From contig NC_092091.1 of assembly GCF_045679555.1 (NCBI RefSeq), positions 75,021,580 through 75,085,579 of the forward strand: 64,000 bases of DNA, given 5' to 3'. The position numbers were made by a program, and so were the translations under genes. The stretch is from Salvelinus alpinus (taxonomy: Eukaryota; Chordata; Actinopteri; Salmoniformes; Salmonidae). How positions within the stretch are numbered: position 1 is the stretch's first letter; each line of letters begins with the position of its first letter. The notes beneath the pieces were generated by a model that searched no databases, had not been told where the DNA came from, and saw only the letters and a program-made list of their open reading frames with translations. This document shows, in pieces, positions 39,140 to 50,382 of the stretch.

Positions 39140-42129
39140 CTACATGCATGTGCAGGCATTCTTTAAATGCTCTTCAAGTATTTTGCTCTCTTCCTCCTCG
39201 CGTCTTTTTCTCTCTTCCTCCTTGCGTCTTTTTCTCTCTTCCTCCTCGCGTCTTTTTCTCTTTTCCTCCTCGCGTCTTTTTCTCTCCTCCTCGTGTCTTT
39301 TTCTCTCTTCCTCCTCGCGTCTTTTTCTCTTTTCCTCCTAGCGTCTTTCTCTCTCCTCCTTGCGTCTTTTTCTCTCCTCCTCGCGTCTTTTTCTCTCCTC
39401 CTCGCGTCTTTCTCTCTCCTCCTTGCGTCTTTTTCTCTCCTCCTCGTGTCTTTTTCTCTCCTCCTTGCGTCTTTTTCTCTCCTCCTCGCGTCTTTTTCTC
39501 TCCTCCTCACATCTTTCTCTCTCCACATGTCTATAGCTCCACAGCTCCCCAAATATTATTTCCATCATCTCCTCACGTCTTTTTCTCTCCTCCTCGCGTC
39601 TTTTTCTTTCCTCCACACGTCTTTTTCTCTCCTCCTCGCGTCTGTTTCTCTCCTCCTCGAGTCTGTTTCTCTCCTCCTCACATCTTGCTCTACTCACAAA
39701 GGTATTGAACCCCAGCTCAAAGAGGTTTACCCTCTCCGCACGTCTTTCTCTCCTCTCCTCATGTCTTTCTCTCTCCTCCTCACGTCTTTCTCTCTCCTCC
39801 ACACATCTTTCTCTCTCCACATGTCTATAGATCCACAGTTCCACAAATACTATTTTCCTCATCTCCTCGCGTCTTTTTCTCTCCACCTCAGGTCTTTTTC
39901 TCTCCTCCTCACGTCTTTCTCTCTCCTCCTCACGACTTTCTCTCTCCTCCTCACGACTTTCTCTCTCCTCCTCACGACTTTCTCTCTCCTCCTCACGACT
40001 TTCTCTCTCCTCCTCACGACTTTCTCTCTCCTCCTCACGTCTTTCTCTCTCCCTAGAACTATAGCGCCACAGAACCTCAAATCTTTCGCTCTTATCCTCA
40101 AGTATTTCGCTCTCCTCCTCACGTCTTTCTCTCTCCTCTTCACGTCTTTCTCTCTCCTCTTCACGTCTTTCTCTCCTCTTCACGTCTTTCTCCCCTCACG
40201 TCTTTCGCTCTCCTCCACACGTCTTTCGCTCTCCTCCACACGTCTTTCGCTCTCCTCCACACGTCTTTCGCTCTCCTCCACACGTCTTTCGCTCTCCTCC
40301 ACACGTCTTTCTCTCTCCTCCACACGTCTTTCTCTCTCCTCACGTCTTTCGCTCTCCTCCACACGTCTTTCGCTCTCCTCCACACGTCTTTCTCTCTCCT
40401 CCACACGTCTTTCTCTCTCCTCCACACGTCTTTCTCTCTCCTCACGTCTTTCTCTCTCCTCCACACGTCTTTCTCTCTCCTCACGTCTTTCGCTCTCCTC
40501 CACACGTCTTTCTCTCTCCTCCACACGTCTTTCGCTCTCCTCCTCACGTCTTTCTCTCTCCTCCACACGTCTTTTTCTTCCCTCCTCACGTCTTTTTCTA
40601 AACACATATCTACAGCTCAACAGCTCCTCAAATATTATTTTCATCTCCTCACGTCTTTCGCTCGCTTCCTCACGTCTTTTTCTCTCCTCCTCAAGTCTTT
40701 CTCTCTCCTCCTCAAGTCTTTCTCTCTCCTCAAGTCTTTCTCGCTCCTCCTCAAGTCTTTCTCGCTCCTTCTCACGCCTGTTTCTCCACAGAGGTCCATA
40801 GATCCTCGGCATATTAAACATTATTTCCATTGCCTTATATTCTTGTCTCTCCTCCTCAAGTCTTTTTCTCTCCTCCTCAAGTCTTTTTATTTCCTCCACT
40901 CGTTTTACTTCATAATCCATAATGTCCTCCATTACTGATAGATATGTAAAACCGTCGGTTAAGATAAGTATTCCCCGGTGCAATTCTTTCTCGACAACCC
41001 AAAAGCTAGGCCCCGTCTTCATTGAGATGTACAATACCAGCTCTGTTTTAAAGCAAAGAGACATTATTTAATTGTAGCGTTATTGACACTTCATCCAGCT
41101 GTTTTTGATGGAACACTGATCATTTGTCAGTAGGACTAGAGTGTATTTTCCTGTATTTTCCAAATTTTTCATACCATAAAGGTATTTATTTCATATTTTT
41201 ATGTAACCGTGCAGGCAAGTCAGACGATTTGATTAATTGGATCACCATTCTAAGTTGTTATTGACCAGCAAGTTAAATCTAAATCTAAATCAGACAGAGC
41301 ACTAACTTACCACTCTTCTTTGCTCCGGGTGACCAAAAGTAGTACGATCTGTTATGTATCACAGTCCGCATTCTGTTGATCTTCTCAAACAGTTCTGTCA
41401 CCTGGCTTGGAGGACCAGACTCATTGTTGAACACATGGTATCTCTGAACATATCTCTGAACAACTTGCCCAAGTGGTTCACCTGCATTTTGGATATAGTC
41501 TTCTATCGATGTACGTTTCAACATGTCTCCATGTGTGAAGAGTATCATGGTGAACTCTCTCACCTCATCACCAAATATGTCCTCCATCTTTTGTACAGCT
41601 GCATTCTGTTCCTCTGTGAACCTGCCCAGCTGGATAACCAGCAGGAAGATATTGATGAATTCGTATGTTTCCTTCTTTAAGGATAGAAACAGTTCGTAAC
41701 TGGACACCTCAGCACAGTCTAGTCCAGGAGTGTCCACGAGAGCTATCTCCCTCCCACAAACAACTTCTGTCTTCCTCTCACAAGTCTTTGTCACAGTTGA
41801 GAAACTACATGACGATTTAAACTCCTCCCTGCTGAGGATGGTGTTTCCTGAAGCACTCTTCCCACATCCAACTTTCCCCACCAGTACAATCTCTATAAGA
41901 CAATCAGGATCTAAAACACAAACAGTGCATGTAGATTATACATAGTCACCTCAAACATTTACTAAAATAAACTGACAGAAATATATATTTTGCTAGAAAA
42001 GACAGATGGTTTATTTAACACTAATGGTTAAGATGAAGAAGAGAGAACAAAGAAATTACTTTGGAATTTTGTTCTCAATGTCTGATAATTGTGACTAGTT
42101 GTCTTACCAGATAAGGGAGCCTGTGCCAT
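39140..42129 (-). CDS. GIMAP-like GTPase with a giant Arg/Glu helix, three exons
   Basis: AIG1/GIMAP-type GTPase. Exon 1 is 42,129-42,108 (MAQAPLS, donor GTAAGA). Exon 2 is 41,910-41,311 (acceptor GTGTTTTAG, donor GTAAGT) and carries G1 GKVGCGKSASGN (residues 19-30), G3 VDTPGLD, IFLLVIQLGRFTEEQ, G4 FTHGD and YHVFNNESGPPSQVTELFEK. Exon 3 starts at 41,042 after TTTAAAACAG. Both introns are phase 1 and rejoin without a stop (...GAKKS-E-LVLYISMKTG...). Exon 3 then gives MEDIMDYEVKRVEEIKRLEE and hundreds of residues of EERERR-type repeats, the seven-fold charged helix common at GIMAP C-termini but far longer. A natural-looking end (SKILEEHLKNACTCM, stop at 39,140) lies in the same strand. The repeat frame is interrupted near 40,180 (net frame change) and by a TAG near 39,338, so the functional protein may end near 40,180 at about 490 residues. 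Confidence 0.7.
39170..40930 (-). repeat. Coding minisatellite, 18-21-bp Arg/Glu units
   Basis: On the minus strand the unit is GAGGAGAGAGAAAGACGT (EERERR) or a 21-bp variant (EEERKRR), repeated about 80 times. Six non-repeat spacers of about 40 bp interrupt it, at 39,533, 39,701, 39,830, 40,062, 40,605 and 40,791. At least four read as variants of M-x-I-I-F-x-E-L-x-S-Y-R-H-V. The array is therefore nested. Confidence 0.8.
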
Positions 42130-42367
42130 ATCATCTCTCTCTGCACATCACCAGGGACACCATGTTACAAAAAGTCACTGCAACAGAGTAAGCAGGTGCA
42201 AAATTGGGATTCAACTACATTTGTATTTTGAATTTATGCATGAGCCGTGCTTTAAATGTTTGACCTCTAGGCTCCTCACCAACATAATAATGCTTTAAAT
42301 GCAGTAGATTTACTCCCAGTAGTAGGCTAAACCAAATATTGTTCTTGCTGTTTAAAAAATATATTTA

Positions 42368-42551
42368 CACTACCGTTCAAAAGTTTGGGGTCACTTAGAA
42401 ATGTCCTTGTTTTTTTTAAAGAAAAGCACATTTTTTGTCCATTAAAATAAAATCTAATTGATCAGAAATACAGTGTAGACATTGTTAATGTTGTAAATGA
42501 CTGTTGTTTATTTTACATTTCTAAGTGACCCTGAACTTTTGAACGGTAGTG
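42368..42551. mobile_element. Tc1-type MITE
   Basis: The inverted ends (CACTACCGTTCAAAAGTTTG at left and its inverse at right) are flanked by TA. At 184 bp it is an internally deleted Tc1 derivative with no coding capacity, just upstream of the GIMAP start exon. Confidence 0.85.
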
Positions 42552-42553
42552 TA

Positions 42554-43350
42554 TACTGAGCAAAATTATAAATGTAAAGTGTTGGGTCCATGTTTCATGA
42601 GTTGAAATAAAACACCCCATAAATGTTCTACATGCACAAAAAGCTTATTTTTCTAAAATGTTGTACACAAATTTGTTTACATCCCTGTTATTGAGCGTTT
42701 CTCCTTTGCAAAGATAATCCATCCACCTGACACATGTGGCATATCAAGAAGCTGATTAAACAGCATGATCGTTACACAGGTGTACCTTGTGCTGAGGACA
42801 TTAAAGGGGCACTCTAAAATGTGCAGTTTTGTGATATAACACAAGGCCATAGATGTCTCAAGTTGAGGGAGAGTGCAATTGGCATGCTGACTGAGGAAAT
42901 GTCCACCAGAGCTGTTGCCAGAGCATTTAATGTTCATTTCTCTACCATAAGCCACCTCCCACATCTTTTTAGAGAAAAACAACGGCTGACCACGTGTAAT
43001 CACGCCAGCCCAGGACCTCCACATCCGGCTTCTTCACCTGCAGGATCGTCGGAGACCAGCCACCCGGACAACTGATGAAACTGAGATTTTCTGTCTGTAA
43101 TAAAGCCCTTTTGTTGGGAAAAACTCATTCTGATTGGCCTGGGTCTGGCTCCTCAGTTGGTGGGCATGGCACCCAAGGGGATGAGCCTATGGCCTCCCAG
43201 GCTCACCCATGGCTGCACCCCTGCCCGGTTATGTGAAATCAATAGATTAGGGCCTAATGAATGCATTTCAGTTGACCGATTTCCATATCTGAACTATAAC
43301 TCATTAAAATCAATAATTGTTGCATTCTGCGTTTAGATTTTTGTTCAAAT
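42554..43350 (+). mobile_element. Tc1/mariner element with decayed transposase
   Basis: It begins ACTGAGCAAAATTATAAATG and ends with an inverted counterpart (TAAACGCAGAATGCAACAAT on the minus strand). Inside, 42,821-43,075 codes for a helix-turn-helix remnant (ESAIGMLTEEMSTRAVARAF, FNVHFSTISHLPHLFRE). The catalytic domain is absent. Confidence 0.7.
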
Positions 43351-45220
43351 GACATGTCCAATTTAAAGCTTGTGTATGAAACAAGGGATCATGGAGAAAA
43401 AACCTTCACCAGGCCCCATAGTGTTGTTTTCATTTGATCTTAAAAATGTACAATATGAATTTCAAACCAACGGTTTGCAAAGTACTTCTGGACGTTGAGT
43501 GTTCTGAAACAATGGCATGCTGTCACTCTGGGAATAACCTAATGTAGCAGGCGTAACAGAAACACCTGAGAGGGAAGCCTCACTTTCTGGTCTTGAGGAG
43601 AAGAAGAGAGAACTGTAGGGGTTCTATTCTGCACAGTTCAACAAATTCAATATGTGGAGGAGTTAAGAGAAAGTGTCACAATAAGGGGACTGGATGAATG
43701 GGTGAACACAGATGCCTCCCAAGGGTGAGCTGGGTGCCACGGTCAAAGCCGACAGCAAAGTCGACTGTAAACAAAATGAATGTCAAGCACGTGGAGTAAT
43801 AAGTTAAGATTCAGTGTTTTCACAAGTGTTTTATAAAAACATATATCGCTTTACCAGCCTTGCCAAGGCAAAATACAGAAAATTGGAAGGAAAATACAGG
43901 TTTTGTGTTTTTGAATGATTCATCAAGCTGTTTTGTTGATATTACGGCCCGGTGATGCTCGATTTGAGCTAGGCGCTCCTCCCTCACAGCCTTTGCCCGG
44001 TGACAGGAAGCCGGTTTACCCCGGTTCAGTGTAATATAACTTTCTCCTTGTTAACACCGAGGCTCTCATCCAAAAGCGGAAGTCGCATCACAGGCTCTCT
44101 TCCTTTTCCCATGAAAACCAGATGCATCCGATTGTGACCGACCCCATTGAGGGTGCTCAGAGAGCCTGTCAAGCAACTGTGTATATTACCATAGAAAAGG
44201 CCGCTGTCCCTCCAACAATGTCTTGAATGATAGGCTAGTACGAGGAGTTTAGGCGTGTTTTAAAGACCATGGCAGCTAACATAGAATTTTCTATGACTGT
44301 ACAGTGGTCTACACTCTTAATCAGTAGTCTATTTGAAGTATAACGTATGGGTTCGCTACTCGCCTGAATAGGCATGGAGTTGGACAGCTAGTAGTTTGCT
44401 TAGTGAATGAACATCCCCTAATCAATCCATCCCTACATCTCATATTTTATATTACAAAATGTCCATGTTGATGTCCATGATGATGTCCATGTTCTATGAT
44501 AGGGTCATTTGCAAGGTAGGCTACACAGATGTGCAGCTCATGTCAGCTTGATATAAAAGCTGACATGAGCTGCACATCTGTGTAGCCTACCTTGCAAATG
44601 ACCCTATCATAGAACATGGACATCTGTAAATTATCCAAAATGGGCTATTGTGTCAAAAATAAAATATTATAGCAAACTATTTAATGGGATAGCTACATGA
44701 TCTAAAATGCTGAACATGTGCACAGTGTTTGCAGTGCACACAGTCACATTGATTCCTGTGCCAGTTTAGTGAGTGGTTCCCCCAGTGAAGTCACAAAGCA
44801 ACTGACAGAAATCAACAGTTTTTAAGAATATCTCTGCAAAATGCATTTAAAAAGTCAGTTTCCTTTTCAAATGAGGTGAAAGAAGATTAGGCCTACTATT
44901 GGTCGTAAATAGGCTACTGTGCAGTTGTTGAGCTGTTTTTGTATCAGTTGTTTGCTGGTAGTGGTATTGTGTCATGGGGTGGCTATTGTGTATAGGGATA
45001 AAAAACGATTTGTAGTGTTTTGTTTCAAGTTAAATGTTAACAAAAGGCAAAATGTCAGCTGCTGTATGGCACACATTTTAGTTTAGTTAGTTTAGAATGT
45101 AAATTCAAAAGGGGGAATTTTGTATTTTCAAAGACCGTCTTCGATACAGCATTTGTCCTAGTTTTAACAAGAAGATTCTATTAAATAAAGGTTTAACCAG
45201 AGATCTTGAGCCAGATAATA
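43351..45220. other. Intergenic region with a perfect palindrome
   Basis: No supported gene. A charged-helix exon to match the one at 39.1-41.0 kb was looked for on the minus strand and not seen. The notable structure is the palindrome at 44,482-44,624. Confidence 0.45.
44482..44624. repeat. Perfect inverted repeat, 68-bp arms, 7-bp loop
   Basis: Bases 44,482-44,549 and 44,557-44,624 are exact reverse complements, with GATATAA between. I checked the arms base by base. There is no TA or TTAA duplication at the ends and no transposon-like terminus. Confidence 0.95.
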
Positions 45221-45227
45221 AACTTAC

Positions 45228-46108
45228 CAATTATCGGTGATACAAAGATGTAATGCCTGTGTTGTATTGCAGTCTACATTCTCCTGATCTTCTCAAACAG
45301 TTCTTTCACTTGGCTTGGATCACCAGACCTATTGTTGAACACATGGTATATGTTGCCAAACCTCTCTACCACTTGCCTCAGTGGTTCACCTGCTTCATGG
45401 ATAAAGTTCTCTATTGACCTTCCCAAGTGGTCTCCATGTGTAAAGAGAATCATGGTGAACTCTCTCACCTCCCCACCAAACATGTCTTCCATCTTTTGAA
45501 CTGCTACTCTCTGTTCCTCTGTGAACCTGCCCAACTGGATCACCAACAGGAAGACATTAATGTTCCCACGTGTGTTCAACCCCAAGGACCACATCAGTTT
45601 ATCAGAAGACGCCTCGGCACAGTCCAGTCCTGGAGTGTCCACTAGATTGACCCGTCTCCCACAAACTGTTTGTGTCTTTCGCTGACAAGACTTTGTTACA
45701 GCTGAGGATCCGAATGACGACTGAAACACCTCCCTGCCCAGGATGGTGTTTCCGGAAGCACTCTTCCCACATCCAACTTTCCCCACCAGCACAATCTCTA
45801 CAAGACAACCTTCAACAGAAAAAAAATGCAAATAGATAACAAACACATGGTTAGTCTCTTTTCACAGCCACTATGCCTCCACAACATGAATACATGCTAA
45901 TCTCAGACATTTACTATAATAATAAACTGACAGAAGTTTATATTTTGCCCTTTCAAAAGAAATATGGTTAATTAAATCTAATTTAACACACACTGGTAAA
46001 GATGACATCAATGAGATAAAAAACTAAATCACAAAGATGCACTTGTTAAATTCTAAATGTCTGATACTTGTGACAAATTGTCTTACCAGTTGAGAGAGCC
46101 TCTGCCAT
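45228..46108 (-). CDS. GIMAP-like GTPase paralogue, shortened
   Basis: Same design as the gene at 39.1-42.1 kb. Exon 1 is 46,108-46,087 (MAEALST, donor GTAAGA); exon 2 starts at 45,809 after TTCTGTTGAAG; phase 1. The protein reads CLVEIVLVGKVGCGKSASGN (G1), VDTPGLD (G3), VFLLVIQLGRFTEEQ, FTHGD (G4) and YHVFNNRSGDPSQVKELFEK. The frame stops with TAG at 45,274-45,276, giving about 185 residues. Homology with the paralogue continues after the stop (TAIQHRHYIFVSP against TVIHNRSYYFWSP) up to a GTAAGT donor whose exon end, 45,228, is again in phase 1. So the stop probably arose by mutation in a gene that once had a third exon, which I cannot find. The core GTPase fold is complete and may still be made. 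Confidence 0.75.
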
Positions 46109-46589
46109 GTCATCTCTCTGCACACCACCGGGGACACTTGGTGTTACAGATATCAGTCACTGCAACAAAGGAAGTAGGTGAAAAATAGGTTAATAGCTGC
46201 TCTCAATATGTACCCTTTCAGAGAAATAATACTACTAATCATTGAATAAAACAATGTGTTTTCCATAACGTAGGAACACTTAGTAATGTAATCATAACCT
46301 TAAACAAAATATTTATGGTGGAGAAAAGGCCTATAGACTACACACAGTAGGCTATCACAAAGGGGAGCATATTGTAACTCATACCTCAGCAAAAATATAC
46401 TTTCCTTTAGACAAGTACAGTATGTAGTGGTTGTATATACAGCATAATATATGTATTGGGGCTCAACTTTAGTTTTAGAAGTGGGGGGGACATAACCTGG
46501 TGGGGAGGCTGGGGGTCCTCCATCAGATATTTTGGGGGATCTAAAGCTAATTTCCTGCATTTCTACACAATCTAATATGAGAACCCTTT

Positions 46590-46930
46590 TGGGTCACTTT
46601 TATTGTAAATAAGAATATAATGTTTCTAAATACGTGTACATTAATGTGGATGCTACCATGATTATGGATAATCCTGAATGAATCGTGAATAACGAAGAGT
46701 GATAAAGTTATAGACACACAAATATCATAACCCCCAAAAATGCTAACCTCCCGTGTTAATGTAATGGTGAGAGGTTAGCATGTCTGGGGGGTATTTTAGG
46801 GGGGATACTTGTACATCTGTAACTTTCTCACTTATCATAATTCACAATTATCCGTAATCATGGTAGCATCCACATTCATGTACAAGTGTTTAGAAACATT
46901 CTATTCTTATTTACAATAAAAGTGGCTCCA
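46590..46930. mobile_element. Hairpin MITE with long inverted arms
   Basis: The left (CACTTTTATTGTAAATAAGA) and right (TCTTATTTACAATAAAAGTG) ends are inverted, and similarity continues inward for about 100 bases per arm (GTGGATGCTACCATGATTA and its inverse). The element is about 340 bp and noncoding. Confidence 0.7.
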
Positions 46931-47094
46931 AAATGACACTACATTATTTACCAATAATTTATAGTGTGCACAAAATAATCTGAAACAACCACAACAAACA
47001 GCAAATGCATCCAACACATTTCTAGAGTCATAAGCTTGATGTAGTCATTGCGTGATATGAATGTGGGACTAAATACATAACGTTTTACTACTTT

Positions 47095-47880
47095 AACAAA
47101 CAGATCACCGACCATTTCGAATCCCACCATACCTTCTCCGCTATGCAGTCTGATTTCAGAGCTGGTCATGGGTGCACCTCAGCCACGCTCAAGGTCCTAA
47201 ACGATATCATAATCTCCATCGATAAAAGACAATACTGTGCAGCCGTATTCACCGACCTGGCCAAGGCTTTCGACTCTGTCAATCACCACATTCTTATCGG
47301 CAGACTCAACAGCCTTGGTTTCTCAAATGACTGGTTCACCAACTACTTATCAGACAGAGTTCAGTGTGTCAAATCGGAGGGCCTGTTGTCCGGACCTGTG
47401 GCAGTCTCTATGGGGGTGCCAACGGGTTCAATTCTCGGGCCGACTCTTTTCTCTGTATATATCAATGATGTCGCTCTTGCTGCAGGTGATTCTTTGATCC
47501 ACCTCTACGCAGATGACACCATTCTGTATACATCTGGCCCTTCTTTGGACACTGTGTTAACAAACCTCCAAATGAGATTCAATGCCATACAACACTCCTT
47601 CCGTGGCCTCCAACTGCACTTAAACACTAGTAAAACTAAATCCATGCTCTTCAACCGATCACTGCCCGCACCCGCCCACCCGCCTAGCATCACTACTCTG
47701 GACTGTTCTGACTTCGAATATGTGAACAACTATAACAACCTAGGTGTCTGGCTGGACTGTAAACTCTCCTTCCAGACTCATAATAAGCATCTCCAATCCA
47801 AAATTAAATCTAGAATCGGCTTCCTATTTCGCAACAAAGCCTCCTTCACTCATGCTGCCAAACAGATCCAGCGCGCATAG
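47095..47880 (+). pseudogene. LINE reverse transcriptase fragment
   Basis: The frame codes for the palm region of a non-LTR reverse transcriptase: QSDFRAGHGCTSATLKVLND, FTDLAKAFDSVNHHIL (motif A), VPTGSILGPTLFSVYINDV (motif B), LIHLYADDTILY (motif C, YADD catalytic) and LGVWLDCKLSF (thumb side). It lacks the endonuclease and the N-terminal and C-terminal regions. The open frame starts inside the domain. It is a truncated LINE insertion of the Jockey/CR1/L2/I-like groups; the clade is not resolved. It ends at a stop at 47,880. Confidence 0.85.
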
Positions 47881-49189
47881 AGTAAAAAATAGTCTGTCCT
47901 ATTTATTATTTATCAATTTACCACTAAATTATTTTGTTGAAATATCTCCAAAATGTGTGATGACACAGATTACATTTTTTGTTGAGCAAGAGCAGTTACA
48001 CCCAGGGAAAGTGTTGGGGAAATAATTTGGTGACATCTTGTGGTCTTTATTTGAATTACAGGGGGTGGGGAAAGTACCCCAGGGGGCTAGTTACCCCCTA
48101 GTACCCTAACTAAGAATAGGCCCCACATTGCTATAAAACCTCAGCTACTGTACATCTCTACTTGTAGACATATGACTCCAGATACCCAACTCAACAGGCA
48201 GGCAAGTAGAAAAAACATGTTGACTCACCCTACTTGTAGAGAAACGCCAGACATCCTCCTGTCTTTCATGTTGCCGAAACGGTCTATGACTCTCATACAG
48301 CACACGCACAGGTAGAACAATGAGCCAGACGGTTCACCAGATGTATAAATCTGAAGCATCCATTTGGCATTTCCACTCACCACCAAATACTGTATGTTGA
48401 TGAGAGGAAGCCCAGTGTCCGGCAGGGGGAGAAGATGGAGCGAGATGGATTTTGGCCGACATTCTGCAAATTTTCTCATCGATGAAACATTCGATCTCAA
48501 TACAGTTCTCTGTTCCAAAAACTAAAATATCTTACAAACAGAGTACACAGTTCTTTAGACCGCCCTTTGCCAAAGTTTCAAAAAATTGTATTGTTTAGAA
48601 GGAGTGCATGGGCAAATTGGGTTATTGCACATGCACACTTCGCAGTAGGAGTTCCCTAACGGAAATATGTATATATTTAGCTAAAATGCTTGCTCGCTAG
48701 CCTAAATTCCTTTCATGGGCAACGATGCGCCAGGCCTGCTAGTTAACATTAGCCTACTACATCTAGCCACATATTGAACTTCCATCCCCTCAGGCCAGGG
48801 GGACAATGTATGAATTTATGGTTGGATCAAAATCGCTGTTATAATCATTGTCCAGTATGGAGAATTAAGTAAAATCACAAGTCCAAATCCCTATTTCCAT
48901 CAATTGCTATTTTAAGAAAGGGACAATTGTAGCTAGCTAGCCACCGGAAGTCAACGATACAAAGAGATGCAATCTTTTTTTTAAATGTAAATTCTGTTTT
49001 GCTTGTGATGTGATTGATGTGAAGCCAAATCCAAACTGGCTTCCTTTGACATTTTTTTGTGTGTGCCAGACCCATTCACAGTTGAGCTCACTCAGTTTAG
49101 CTCAATGATGATTGGTTATCATTTATTAAATTGTTTTAATCAGGGGAGGCCAAATGCTCGCTGGCTTCCCTTGCATTCAATGCTACGAG
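47881..49189. other. Unassigned stretch with one unidentified frame
   Basis: A minus-strand frame at 48,225-48,518 (97 codons, PLPDTGLPLINIQYLVVSGN within it, ATG not certain) has protein-like composition, but I do not recognise it and it could be repeat-derived. The rest shows nothing supported. Confidence 0.3.
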
Positions 49190-49311
49190 CATGTGAAATT
49201 TATTGTCAATCAGTGTTGCTTCTTAAGTGGACAGTTTGATTTCACAGAAGTGTGATTGACTTGGAGTTACATTGTGTTGTTTAAGTGTTCCCTTTATTTT
49301 TTTGAGCAGTG
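49190..49311 (-). mobile_element. Tc1 terminal-repeat fragment
   Basis: It matches the right end of the element at 7,078-8,643 (CATGTGAAATTTATTGTCAA to TTTTTTTGAGCAGTG) and is cut at the inner side. Confidence 0.85.
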
Positions 49312-49815
49312 TATATACTTTTTTTTTTTTTGTATGTTTACCTCACATAATATATTTGTAAAGTATGCATTTAGGTGTCTGTAATAGAATACATGTGGCC
49401 AAAACAAATGTAGACATTAATAAATGCATTTCTATAGCTTCCAAAATATGTTTTACAAACTGTGGGGGAGTGCCAAGATGGAGGCACGGTGGCTTCAACA
49501 CAGCGCCCCCTATAAGTATTCTAGTGTATTTATAAATTATTGGCACAACCCCATGCTTGACTATTCTCTTTGCATTTATACATGTTTCAAAATCAGTGCA
49601 GTGGTTAGTTTACCAAACCATAGTGTGCATTGCAGTGACTCATTCACAGTCATAGACTGCTTTCAATGTAAGGAAACAAATATCTTAAAGAAGTAAAATG
49701 ATTGAACTGTACCTTTAACTTTTGGGTGAAAGTGTCTTAAATTAACACTGAACAACATTTTCTGACATACATTTCTTGAAAAGAAAAGCATATTTTAACT
49801 ATATTACAAAACTAC

Positions 49816-49898
49816 TGTCAGAAGTGGGATTCGAACCCACGCCTCCAGGGGAGACTGCGACCTGAACGCAGCGCCTTAGACCGCTCGGCCATCCTGAC
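49816..49898 (-). tRNA. tRNA-Leu (anticodon CAG)
   Basis: Read on the minus strand: acceptor arm GTCAGGA pairs with TTCTGAC, discriminator A; D-arm region TGGCCGAGCGGTCTAAGGC (box A); anticodon loop TTCAGGT in the stem TGCG/CGCA, anticodon CAG; a long variable arm (TCTCCCCTGGAGGCG) as expected for Leu; and GGGTTCGAATCCC (box B). It is 83 nt with no intron. A TTTT stretch follows within about 10 bases. All arms pair, so it is likely functional. Confidence 0.93.
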
Positions 49899-50382
49899 AT
49901 ACAGTACATGTTCTAAAATACACGTACATGAATGTGACTACCCACCATAGGTTATTTTACCATGAGTCTTTTAGACAATGCTAAAATTATAATACATTGT
50001 AAAAATGAAGAACTGTTTCCGCGCTTTTACGCTACCATTGCATAAAGCCACGCCAAACGTTTGCTATTCATTATGTTTTACAAAGACATGCCTTCATAAT
50101 AGCGAACCTTGCGTTGGTTTGCTTTCGTTTAGATATCCGGTAAATAGCCTACTTTTTTAGCTATCTATCTCTAACTTTATAATAAATGTTTCTTGCTGTC
50201 TTGCAGCTATAAAGGAGTAGCAGTAGCTAGCTACGTCTGTTAGGCTATAGTTTTGGGAACACTAACCCCTACTGGACTTTGGTTTCGGAAGTTTATTACG
50301 TCGTAATGTGAGAAAATGGCAGACAGACTGATACAGTAAGTACCTGTTTTCGGGCGAAAAAAAATCGTATTTATTTATGTAT

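Noticed and set aside
39167-40801. Plus-strand 544-codon frame rich in Leu/Ser/Phe (LLASFSLF repeats)
   Set aside because: It is the antisense of the Arg/Glu minisatellite. The minus strand has GIMAP context and matching splice phases; this frame has none.
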